Part shown: positions 15,283-21,425 of the stretch, in pieces
Numbering within the stretch: position 1 is the stretch's first letter
Layout: each line of letters begins with the position of its first letter
IMG/VR virus record: IMGVR_UViG_3300036985_003822
Coordinates: 1-23,970 of that record
DNA length: 23,970 nucleotides
Origin: a virus
Direction: 5' to 3' (one strand)
Program-made: the position numbers and the translations under genes
The notes under the pieces: generated by a model
Seen by the model: the letters and a program-made list of their open reading frames with translations, nothing else
Told to the model about the DNA's origin: nothing
Database searches by the model: none

Positions 15283-16089
15283 CTATACCGACATTTCAGC
15301 GGTAATAGCCGGCCAAGACTCATAGCCTTCAAGCGTAATATCGTCCATAGTTAAATCAAACATGCTTTTTTTGGCTAGCTTTAATGTTGGTAACTTTTTA
15401 GGCTTACGTAAAAGCATTTCTTGCACCTGGTCTACATGATTAAGATAAATATGTGTATCGCCTAACTGGAATACTAAATATCGTGACTCTAAACCTACTT
15501 CTTGCGCTAGCATTGATAAAAGCACTGCGTAGCTTGCTACGTCAAAAGGCATGCCTAAAAACAAGTCTACTGATCGCATGTCTACTCTTAAATCAAGGTG
15601 TCCATTTGACACATAGCATTGAAACAAAATATGGCACGGTGGTAAGCACATTTGATCTAACTCTGCGGGCTGCCAAGCCGTAACAATATGCCGGCGGCTA
15701 TAAGGGTCAGCCTTTAAATTAGCAATTAAATTAGCCAGCTGATCCACTACGCACTTAGTACCTTGCCATGCTCGCCATTGCACGCCATAAATGCGGCCTA
15801 GATCGCCTGGGACTTGCGGGGACCAATAAGTAGCACTAGCATTAGCATCCCAAATTTTAACTCCCAGTTTATGAAAGTCTTCTAAGTTGCTTTTACCGTG
15901 AATAAAGCATAACAATTCACCTAGCACTTGCTTAAAAGCTAAGCGCTTAGTGGTAGTAGCAGGAAAACCTTCACGTAAATCAAAAGTTACTTGTGCTCCA
16001 AATACTGAAATAGTGCCTGTACCAGTACGGTCTTCCCGTATAAGCCCGGTATCACGTACTCGTTTAACTAACTCTAGGTAGGGTATCAT
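15283..16089 (-). CDS. ThyA homologue, predicted dCMP methylase or hydroxymethylase
   Basis: A 268-residue protein of the thymidylate synthase fold, normal length for ThyA. Conserved sites are REDRTGTGT (phosphate Arg21), LGELLCFIHG (catalytic Glu), DLGRIYGVQWRAW, SRRHIVTAW, the nucleophile LPPCHILFQ (Cys152), MRSVDLFLG, and GDTHIYLNH (His and Tyr of nucleotide binding). The key oddity is MPFDVASYA: Asp183, codon GAC, stands where thymidylate synthases have Asn (E. coli Asn177, L. casei Asn229). That Asn selects uracil; Asp there is known from T4 dCMP hydroxymethylase, and the Asn-to-Asp mutant of L. casei enzyme prefers dCMP. The Trp of the IW pair is kept, but the following Trp of E. coli (IWDEW) is Ala. 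Ordinary dUMP methylation remains an alternative. It overlaps its upstream neighbour by ATGA. Confidence 0.9.
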   Translation of the reverse strand: MIPYLELVKRVRDTGLIREDRTGTGTISVFGAQVTFDLREGFPATTTKRLAFKQVLGELLCFIHGKSNLEDFHKLGVKIWDANASATYWSPQVPGDLGRIYGVQWRAWQGTKCVVDQLANLIANLKADPYSRRHIVTAWQPAELDQMCLPPCHILFQCYVSNGHLDLRVDMRSVDLFLGMPFDVASYAVLLSMLAQEVGLESRYLVFQLGDTHIYLNHVDQVQEMLLRKPKKLPTLKLAKKSMFDLTMDDITLEGYESWPAITAEMSV

Positions 16090-16355
16090 TCTTGCTCTGC
16101 CTTAAGACGGTTTAATACTAATGTACAATAGCCAATAATATCAAAAATATGGTCTTGCTCATTAGGGTTGCCACATAAAATACGCGCAATTTTATGCGCA
16201 ACCATATCAAGGCATTCTTTTTGATCCATGTCTAGCCCAGCCCAATTGGGAGTGTCTCGCATATTATCTTTGAGTGTTTGCGATGTATAGCTACTTATTT
16301 CAAAAGAGCCATGCGTCTTTCTACGCTCATCTAATACTGCTTCAATATCGGTCAT
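16086..16355 (-). CDS. Small phage protein, DUF6378-like
   Basis: An 89-residue helical protein. The pattern VLDERRKTHGSFEISSY, then CLDMVAHKIARILCGNPNEQ and HIFDIIGYCTLVLNRLK matches a small phage family I recall as DUF6378; no search was run. Conserved His, Asp and Asn residues (HGSF, DMVAHKIARI, GNP, D-HIFDI) in a helical bundle suggest a nucleotide-related role similar to MazG-like bundles, but this is only a resemblance. The gene starts in an ATGA overlap with its upstream neighbour (16352-16355) and ends in an ATGA overlap with the ThyA homologue (16086-16089), so it is tightly coupled to nucleotide metabolism genes. Confidence 0.78.
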   Translation of the reverse strand: MTDIEAVLDERRKTHGSFEISSYTSQTLKDNMRDTPNWAGLDMDQKECLDMVAHKIARILCGNPNEQDHIFDIIGYCTLVLNRLKAEQE

Positions 16356-16912
16356 TTGGCACCTCTTTTAATATCTGCTCGATACCAGTTTAAGCTAGCA
16401 GGTGTAGTTTTAGCATCCGGCCATTTAGCACGTACAGCCTCAAGAATTTCATCATTTGATTTGCCTTCTTTAATTAGCTCAACGCAAAATGCGCCAATGC
16501 CTAAGCCTCTAGGCTTAGCTTCTGAAGGTGGCTTAGCGGCCTTAGCTTTAGCTGCTTTTTCAGCCTTTTTATTGGCTACTTCTTGCTGTGATTGATTAGG
16601 CTCTTCTGATGCTTTTTTAGCTAAAGCTTTTGCCTCAGCTGTTGTTGCTGTTGCCATGATGATCTCCTTTAATTTTTTAATTACGGGTAGGTTGTGCATA
16701 TACGCACGTTGAGCTAGCTTTAAAAAAGATACCGCGGCGTCCGCTATTGCCAAGGGCACTTTAGTATCAAATTCTTTATTGAAGGCGAGTGTTGACATTT
16801 TACTTAGCACTACGCCAACAGCTTGTACTTCCAGGAATTGCGTTATTTTAGCCGTTTGATGGATGCAAAGAACTATATGGCTATTATGATTTTTTAAAAC
16901 AATGTACTGCAT
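16352..16912 (-). CDS. First gene after internal promoter; apparent two-start protein
   Basis: A 186-residue reading frame. The ATG at 16912 has AAGGAA five bases upstream and lies just after the promoter near 16950, so it is the likely primary start. A second ATG in the same frame at 16657 (Met86) has AAAGGAG six bases upstream, equally good or better. The short product would have 101 residues: a Lys/Ala-rich charged stretch, then RGLGIGAFCVELIKEGKSND and AKTTPASLNWYRADIKRG, a helix-turn-helix-sized domain I recall in small phage proteins. Residues 1-85 are unrelated and unrecognised (VSFLKLAQRAYMHNLPVIKK). Either two nested proteins are made, or two former genes fused in frame. The last four bases overlap the next gene by ATGA. 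Confidence 0.72.
   Translation of the reverse strand: MQYIVLKNHNSHIVLCIHQTAKITQFLEVQAVGVVLSKMSTLAFNKEFDTKVPLAIADAAVSFLKLAQRAYMHNLPVIKKLKEIIMATATTAEAKALAKKASEEPNQSQQEVANKKAEKAAKAKAAKPPSEAKPRGLGIGAFCVELIKEGKSNDEILEAVRAKWPDAKTTPASLNWYRADIKRGAK
16655..16669 (-). promoter_or_regulatory. Strong internal ribosome site and in-frame start
   Basis: On the minus strand AAAGGAG is followed by ATCATC and then ATG at 16657-16655, within and in frame with the 186-residue gene. Spacing (six bases after AGGAG) is near optimal. It would give a 101-residue C-terminal product. Confidence 0.6.
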
Positions 16913-16929
16913 GTTATTTCCTTAAGTCA

Positions 16930-16942
16930 GTCGTTATTCGAC
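16930..16942 (-). promoter_or_regulatory. 5'-leader hairpin of the internal leftward transcript
   Basis: Thirteen bases on the minus strand fold as GTCG-AATAA-CGAC directly after TTATC, about where transcription from the -10 at 16951-16956 would begin. The equivalent 13 bases after the other leftward promoter (23081-23093) also fold, with a different stem sequence. A hairpin at an mRNA 5' end commonly slows decay. The fold is seen; the role is inferred. Confidence 0.5.
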
Positions 16943-16979
16943 GATAATTAATTATACTATAGCTACATAAACATGTACA
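16942..16979 (-). promoter_or_regulatory. Leftward promoter with dyad operator (internal, PA)
   Basis: Minus strand: -35-like TGTACA (16979-16974), 17-base spacer, consensus -10 TATAAT (16956-16951), then TAATTATCG. The dyad TACAT-N4-ATGTA spans 16964-16977 and overlaps the -35. The 38 bases match the promoter at 23093-23130 at 28 positions with no gap. It lies in the only sizeable non-coding gap between the helicase stop and the start at 16912, so it should drive the nucleotide and primase cluster. Confidence 0.75.
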
Positions 16980-16982
16980 TAA

Positions 16983-18338
16983 CTATGCATTCCAATAACT
17001 AGCTAACGCAGTTAGCAATGATTGTTGTTGCTTATCTTTTTTAGCCACTATGGCTAGCACTGCAGTATCTATGGTTTTATTGGCTACTAAATGGTATACA
17101 AACACGCGCTGTGCTTGCCCTTGGCGGTATACCCTTGCAATAAATTGCTCATAAGTTTCTAAATTATATGTTAACGTAAACCAACAAATAGCGCTACCAC
17201 CCTGCTGTAAATTTACGCCATGTGAAATAGCACCGCTTTGGGCAAGCAATAATGGTATTTCACCGCGGTTCCATGCATCAATAATATCGGCACCTTGTTT
17301 GGTAGTCATGCCACCGCCAATAATAGGCAATTGACCGCCAAATGCTTTATTAATAGCCACGGCTTCATGCGTGTATTCGTATGCCACTAATAATGGTTGG
17401 CCTTCTAATTCTTCTACCAAGTCTTGCAGCGCTTCAACCTTAGCACTATGTATTATATGCACGTCACCTTGCTCGTCATATACCGAGCCTGACGCTATTT
17501 GGCGGCACTTACCTGCAGCTACTGCAGCATTGACTGCTGTTACTTTGCCTTCCTGTACTTCAATCTGCAGCTTTTTCTCCATTTGCAAATATTGCAATTG
17601 GGCTTCTTCAGGCAAGTCTACTATTATATTGACCTTAATTAGCTCAGGCATGTCAAGATAATCTTCTGCTGCCATACGCATAACACGCGGTGCAAGCAAC
17701 TGCTGTATTTGTGCTGCCGCATTTGGTTTTAGCTTCCACTCATATCCGCCAAAGCCTGTTTGAAAGAAATATAAATCTCTATAGTGCGATATAAATGGGC
17801 CGAACGTAGCACCTTGATCCATGCAAAATACTTGACCAAATAAATCAAGTAAGCTATTGGCTGCTGGTGAGCCTGTTAAAATATAACGGCGTTTAAACTT
17901 GCTAAGCATCTTTTTAAGCGTTTTAAAGCGTTGTGTATTAGTATGCTTTAGCTTCGAGCTTTCGTCAATAACAAGCACATCAAACATAGGCGCATGCCTT
18001 GTGGCCGCTTCTAGCCATTTCAAGCCTTCATAGTTCATAACATAAATATCATGATCCTCAGCTAGCACCTTAGCTTTATTTGCGCCATGTAAAATACCTA
18101 CTGATAAATGCTGAAACTCATCCCACTTTTGCCCTTCAGCCGGCCATGTGGAATAACACACGCGCAATGGCGCTAGCACCAGCATTTTCTTTACTAGCTT
18201 CTTAGCACGTAGCACCTCAAAGGCGGCAAAAGTAATACTTGTTTTGCCCAGTCCTGGCGATAAAAATAGCCCGGCGCAAGCTCTTTCAAGTATAAATTTA
18301 ATAGCGCGCTCTTGGTATTTATGCGGGGTAAATTTCAT
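16983..18338 (-). CDS. SNF2-type superfamily 2 DNA helicase
   Basis: A 451-residue DNA-dependent ATPase of the SNF2-like superfamily 2, common in phage replication regions. Motifs in order are HKYQERAIKF (Q motif, Gln9), LSPGLGKTSIT (Walker A, 29-33), LVIDESSKLK (motif II, Asp125-Glu126), YILTGSPAANS (motif III, 155-158), ISHGVNLQQG (motif V, about 373-378) and QFIARVYRQGQAQRV (motif VI). Length is typical for compact phage members without extra domains. It overlaps the VRR-NUC nuclease start-to-end by 20 bases (18319-18338). The coupling suggests a helicase-nuclease pair for branched DNA or recombination during replication. Strand polarity or remodelling activity cannot be told from sequence. 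Confidence 0.92.
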   Translation of the reverse strand: MKFTPHKYQERAIKFILERACAGLFLSPGLGKTSITFAAFEVLRAKKLVKKMLVLAPLRVCYSTWPAEGQKWDEFQHLSVGILHGANKAKVLAEDHDIYVMNYEGLKWLEAATRHAPMFDVLVIDESSKLKHTNTQRFKTLKKMLSKFKRRYILTGSPAANSLLDLFGQVFCMDQGATFGPFISHYRDLYFFQTGFGGYEWKLKPNAAAQIQQLLAPRVMRMAAEDYLDMPELIKVNIIVDLPEEAQLQYLQMEKKLQIEVQEGKVTAVNAAVAAGKCRQIASGSVYDEQGDVHIIHSAKVEALQDLVEELEGQPLLVAYEYTHEAVAINKAFGGQLPIIGGGMTTKQGADIIDAWNRGEIPLLLAQSGAISHGVNLQQGGSAICWFTLTYNLETYEQFIARVYRQGQAQRVFVYHLVANKTIDTAVLAIVAKKDKQQQSLLTALASYWNA

Positions 18339-18609
18339 TATGATCCTTTAATACTTTAAATGCGGCATCAAAGCCATAACAAACGTGCACTTCAGCTTCA
18401 TGCTTACGCAGCTCTTCAATAGCATTTTTCTGCGCTTCAGATAGCACACCTTTATCCGTTTTTAACTCTACCCAAATATACCGACCTTTATTAGTTACAA
18501 CCAGTCTATCGGGGTAGCCACGTCTGCCAATAACATTTTGCTTAAGGCAAAGCCAGCCAAGCTTTTTACACTCTTTAAGAAACTTAGCCTCAATTTGCTT
18601 TTCTAGCAT
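18319..18609 (-). CDS. VRR-NUC domain nuclease
   Basis: A 96-residue stand-alone VRR-NUC protein, of the PD-(D/E)XK nuclease superfamily. The N-terminal helix EKQIEAKFLKECKKLG is followed by NVIGRRGYPDRLVV with Asp34, then YIWVELKTDKG with Glu48 and Lys50, and SEAQKNAIEELRKHEAEV. This gives the PD...ExK catalytic set plus the Gln60 of the typical AQ helix. Phage stand-alone VRR-NUC proteins can cut branched or Holliday-junction DNA, and the fused form occurs in FAN1. The gene overlaps the SNF2 helicase by 20 bases, so the two probably act together. Catalytic residues are all present, so it is likely active. The precise substrate is not known. Confidence 0.93.
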   Translation of the reverse strand: MLEKQIEAKFLKECKKLGWLCLKQNVIGRRGYPDRLVVTNKGRYIWVELKTDKGVLSEAQKNAIEELRKHEAEVHVCYGFDAAFKVLKDHNEIYPA

Positions 18610-18613
18610 AGCG

Positions 18614-18700
18614 TTACCAGTGATGAATAATATTAATAATTAGCACAATATCTGCTATTGCTGCCAGTCCAATAAGTAGCCATTCTTTTAATACGTGCAT
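18614..18700 (-). CDS. 28-residue hydrophobic membrane peptide
   Basis: A very short frame fills the gap between the nuclease genes. It runs from ATG at 18700 to TAA at 18614-18616 and encodes a 28-residue peptide: MHVLKEW, one strongly hydrophobic helix (about residues 8-25, LIGLAAIADIVLIINII), then HHW. The start lies inside the end of the Cas4-like gene, and the stop is four bases before the VRR-NUC start. An AAAGGG is 12 bases upstream and an AGGA only two bases upstream, so the ribosome site is imperfect. Placement without wasted bases and the clean membrane helix suggest a real small protein, but chance cannot be ruled out. Confidence 0.5.
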   Translation of the reverse strand: MHVLKEWLLIGLAAIADIVLIINIIHHW

Positions 18701-19380
18701 GGTCCTGCATTACCCTTTCTAAAGTGACAAAACCCGCAAAATTGATTAGGTCTTGCAGACCAAATATCGTCTACAAACATGGGTAATACACGTCCTTCCC
18801 AATTTTTTTGTAACTCAGGCAGCATAGCTTGTGTATACGCACCATGTGATGTGCCTACAATTTCACCAGTATCTAAAAACCAAAGCTCGGCACTAATATG
18901 CTTAACATCAGGGTAAAGCAAAAGCGCCGCTAAAGCGTATAGTTCTAGCTGATCTTCATAGCCGCCTCTATTTTTGCCTGTCTTAAAGTCAATAATACGG
19001 ATAGTGTCATCATCTAGCACTAAAGCGTCAATCTTTATACGGCACCAAGCATCAGCATCAAACCAACCTGTTTTTGTCCAGTCTTTAGTAAATGTAATCT
19101 CAAGCTCAGAGACAGCTCTTAAATCACGCAGCTCTTCTAATTCAAGGGCAAGCAACTTATAATTTTCAGGCACGTCTGCTATTTCATTCTTAAGGTAAAG
19201 CTCACCTTGCTTATGAATAGCAGCACCGCGATCCATAGCAGCAGAGCCAGGCTCCTTAATACCATCTAATACTGTAAGCTTAAACTTAAACGGGCATTGC
19301 TCATAAGTATTAAGCCGAGAATAAGACCATGCGGTTACGGTCTTTGCTTTACCCGCTTTTTTAATTTCAATTTTAGACAT
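18688..19380 (-). CDS. Cas4/RecB-like PD-(D/E)XK nuclease with probable 4Fe-4S cluster
   Basis: A 230-residue protein of the PDDEXK_1 (RecB/AddB/Cas4) group. The N-terminal WSYSRLNTYEQCPFKFKL has the first Cys (Cys29). AAMDRGAAIHKQGELYL gives His56, RIKIDALVLDD gives Asp118, IIDFKTGK gives Asp131 and Lys133, and YEDQLELYALA gives the Q-x6-Y type motif. The last residues, NQFCGFCHFRKGNAGPC, add Cys215, Cys218 and Cys228, completing the four-Cys set that holds an iron-sulfur cluster in AddB and Cas4. It would be an exonuclease for DNA ends in recombination or replication. AAGGA precedes the ATG, and the polymerase lies eight bases upstream. No CRISPR array is present, so a Cas4 role in adaptation is not suggested. 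Confidence 0.9.
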   Translation of the reverse strand: MSKIEIKKAGKAKTVTAWSYSRLNTYEQCPFKFKLTVLDGIKEPGSAAMDRGAAIHKQGELYLKNEIADVPENYKLLALELEELRDLRAVSELEITFTKDWTKTGWFDADAWCRIKIDALVLDDDTIRIIDFKTGKNRGGYEDQLELYALAALLLYPDVKHISAELWFLDTGEIVGTSHGAYTQAMLPELQKNWEGRVLPMFVDDIWSARPNQFCGFCHFRKGNAGPCTY

Positions 19381-19388
19381 ATTTTTCC

Positions 19389-21176
19389 TTAGACTGCTGC
19401 AAAATTAGGGCCACGTGCTTCTGTGGATATGATTTCATAATCAAGTATATCCTGAAAGCTGCCGTTCATAGCTTGCGCAAGTAATGCGGCTTCCTCATCT
19501 TGATGCTCAATTGGACATTCTATTACAATTTCATCATGGACACTTAATACTATTTGCCCATGCTTAGTGTTGGCCGCATAATCAATTAACGCTTGCTTAG
19601 ATTGATCCGCTGCGGAACCCTGAATAAGATAGTTGGTTAACTTAAATGAATATGTTTGCAGCCTACCATTAACTACTTTGGGTGTTTCCGCGTAATACCT
19701 GCGACCACCTAGCGTGGTTAAATAGCTGCCACTGTCTCCGCGGCGGGTGAGCTCGCGTTGCATTTCTTTAATCTCAGGCAATGCTTTTAAATACTGCGCT
19801 TTAATGGCCGTGGCTTCCGCAACGCTTACGCCTAAGCTTTCCGCAATCTTAGCTACGCCAGCACCATACAATACCGCAAAGCCTAGCGTCTTAGCCACCT
19901 TACGAGTAATTTGGGCAATGTTAGCAGCAATCATATGGACGTCAGCTTCAGGTTCTTTTTGCAGCACTGCTAATAAACCACCACCCGCAAAGTGCGCTAG
20001 CAAGCGTAACTCTTGCGCTGAATAATCGCGTGCCACAAATATGTTACCATCATCAGGAATAATGTAACTGCGCACTGAGGGCAGCGCAAAAGCAGTTTCA
20101 TATTCAAGCTTAGCTAACTGCGCTTTTAATCCTTCCCATTCTACAGGAATAGCTTGTAAGTTAGGCGAGGACGATATACGTCCGGTCCTAGCACCTGTAT
20201 CTGAGTAATTGCGCACTTGGTTCCATCGCACATACATGCGACCGCTTACCTTAGCTTGCTCATACCACGGCATTAAAAACGTGCGGACGGTGGTAGCAAT
20301 AGCCCTGCGGCATAAAATGTGGCCTAGCAATGTAGGATCTGAAATAGCCTCAATAATAGAGTCTTTAGCTACCGACCGGTTGCCCTTTTCAGTTAGCGCA
20401 AAGCCTTTACCCGCCAGGCCTTTGGCTTCAATTGCATCAGCTAATGCTTCACCTGAGTCAATATCAACCTCACCTACTATGCTTTTAATACTTGCATCCA
20501 ACCAATTTAGCACTTGCATATAATGCTGAATGTCAGTATGCAATTTGGTTATATCAACCCTAACACCGCGTTTTTCCATTTTATAAATGTGTGGCATTAG
20601 TGCCATTTCACGTCGATAAGGTTGTTGTACACTTTCTGTGTGCAGCACTTCAAATATTTTTTCTGTGCGCACTACGTCCCCAATTGCATAAGGCCCTACA
20701 ATATCAGCTGGCGCTTTGCTAATATAGGCGCCCCAATCTTTCTGCGCTTTACGCACTATGCCTTTAGCTAGCAGCCAGTCATGTACTGCATCTTGCTCTT
20801 CGGGTGGAATATTTAATAGCTTATGGGCTAAAGGTTTTAAACTCAGCTCGCCATGTGCGTTATTAAGAAAAGCTAGCACCATAGAGTCGTGCCACTTAGG
20901 CCAGTCTATAGCTAGCCCCATTTTTTCTTCAGTAATGGCAGCCTCAAACATAAGGTTATGCGCCAGGAATTCATAGCCCGGTGATGCTAGTGCCTTTGCT
21001 AGGGCTGCCTTACCTTCTTCAAACGTACAATTGTTGCCTTCCGTATGCCCCCAAGCCCAGTACTTAGCTTCACCGTCTTTAAGTATAGCAACGCCTACTG
21101 GTGTAGGGGGATAGTCCGGCCTATTTTGTATTGCTGTTGTTTCATAGTCAATTGTTATAATCTTCGATACTGACAT
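19389..21176 (-). CDS. polA: Family A DNA polymerase with 3'-5' proofreading domain
   Basis: A 595-residue replicative polymerase lacking a 5' nuclease domain. The exonuclease part has IITIDYETT (Asp10, Glu12), LAHNLMFEAA (Asn74, Glu78 in place of the usual Asp) and PYAIGDVVRTE (Tyr163, Asp167). The polymerase part has TGRISSSPNLQAIP, motif A FVARDYSAQELRLL (Asp384), motif B RKVAKTLGFAVLYGAG (Arg425, Lys429, Phe433, Tyr437), LIQGSAADQSKQALI, and motif C LSVHDEIVIE (His547, Asp548, Glu549). Phe433 corresponds to E. coli Phe762; in virioplankton studies Phe or Tyr at this site goes with virulent phages and Leu more with temperate ones. All catalytic residues are present. The gene sits between the small early genes and the nuclease-helicase group. 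Confidence 0.96.
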   Translation of the reverse strand: MSVSKIITIDYETTAIQNRPDYPPTPVGVAILKDGEAKYWAWGHTEGNNCTFEEGKAALAKALASPGYEFLAHNLMFEAAITEEKMGLAIDWPKWHDSMVLAFLNNAHGELSLKPLAHKLLNIPPEEQDAVHDWLLAKGIVRKAQKDWGAYISKAPADIVGPYAIGDVVRTEKIFEVLHTESVQQPYRREMALMPHIYKMEKRGVRVDITKLHTDIQHYMQVLNWLDASIKSIVGEVDIDSGEALADAIEAKGLAGKGFALTEKGNRSVAKDSIIEAISDPTLLGHILCRRAIATTVRTFLMPWYEQAKVSGRMYVRWNQVRNYSDTGARTGRISSSPNLQAIPVEWEGLKAQLAKLEYETAFALPSVRSYIIPDDGNIFVARDYSAQELRLLAHFAGGGLLAVLQKEPEADVHMIAANIAQITRKVAKTLGFAVLYGAGVAKIAESLGVSVAEATAIKAQYLKALPEIKEMQRELTRRGDSGSYLTTLGGRRYYAETPKVVNGRLQTYSFKLTNYLIQGSAADQSKQALIDYAANTKHGQIVLSVHDEIVIECPIEHQDEEAALLAQAMNGSFQDILDYEIISTEARGPNFAAV

Positions 21177-21199
21177 AAAACCTTTCCTTTAATTAAAAG

Positions 21200-21409
21200 C
21201 TAGCCTTTAGCTTTAGCCGCCATGTCTTTTTTCTCTCTAATTGAGCGCATCTTAGAATAGCGATTATAAATGCGTAACATTACACGAAGCCGTGCACGTT
21301 CAGACTGCTCTTGGGCCAGCAACTCTTCTAACTCAACTTCAGTTAGCGTCATTACCACCTTGTTAAGAACAGCCCAATTTTTTAAATACGTTGCGAATTG
21401 GGCTTGCAC
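21200..21409 (-). CDS. Small helical protein, GTG start
   Basis: A 69-residue charged helical protein of unknown function. The GTG at 21409 is preceded by AAGGAGA eight bases upstream, which decides the start over an ATG 57 bases later (Met20) with no comparable site. Residues about 20-45 form an acidic amphipathic helix (TLTEVELEELLAQEQSERAR), and the rest is strongly basic (MLRIYNRYSKMRSIREKKD), giving a dipolar helix. No catalytic or metal motif is seen. Lying between the four-Cys protein and DNA polymerase it may be a replication accessory factor, on context alone. Confidence 0.72.
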   Translation of the reverse strand: MQAQFATYLKNWAVLNKVVMTLTEVELEELLAQEQSERARLRVMLRIYNRYSKMRSIREKKDMAAKAKG

Positions 21410-21425
21410 TTGACGTTCTCCTTAG

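Noticed and set aside
18688-19380. Cas4-like nuclease as a sign of a CRISPR system.
   Set aside because: No direct-repeat array or other Cas protein is visible; its place in a replication cluster fits a phage exonuclease.
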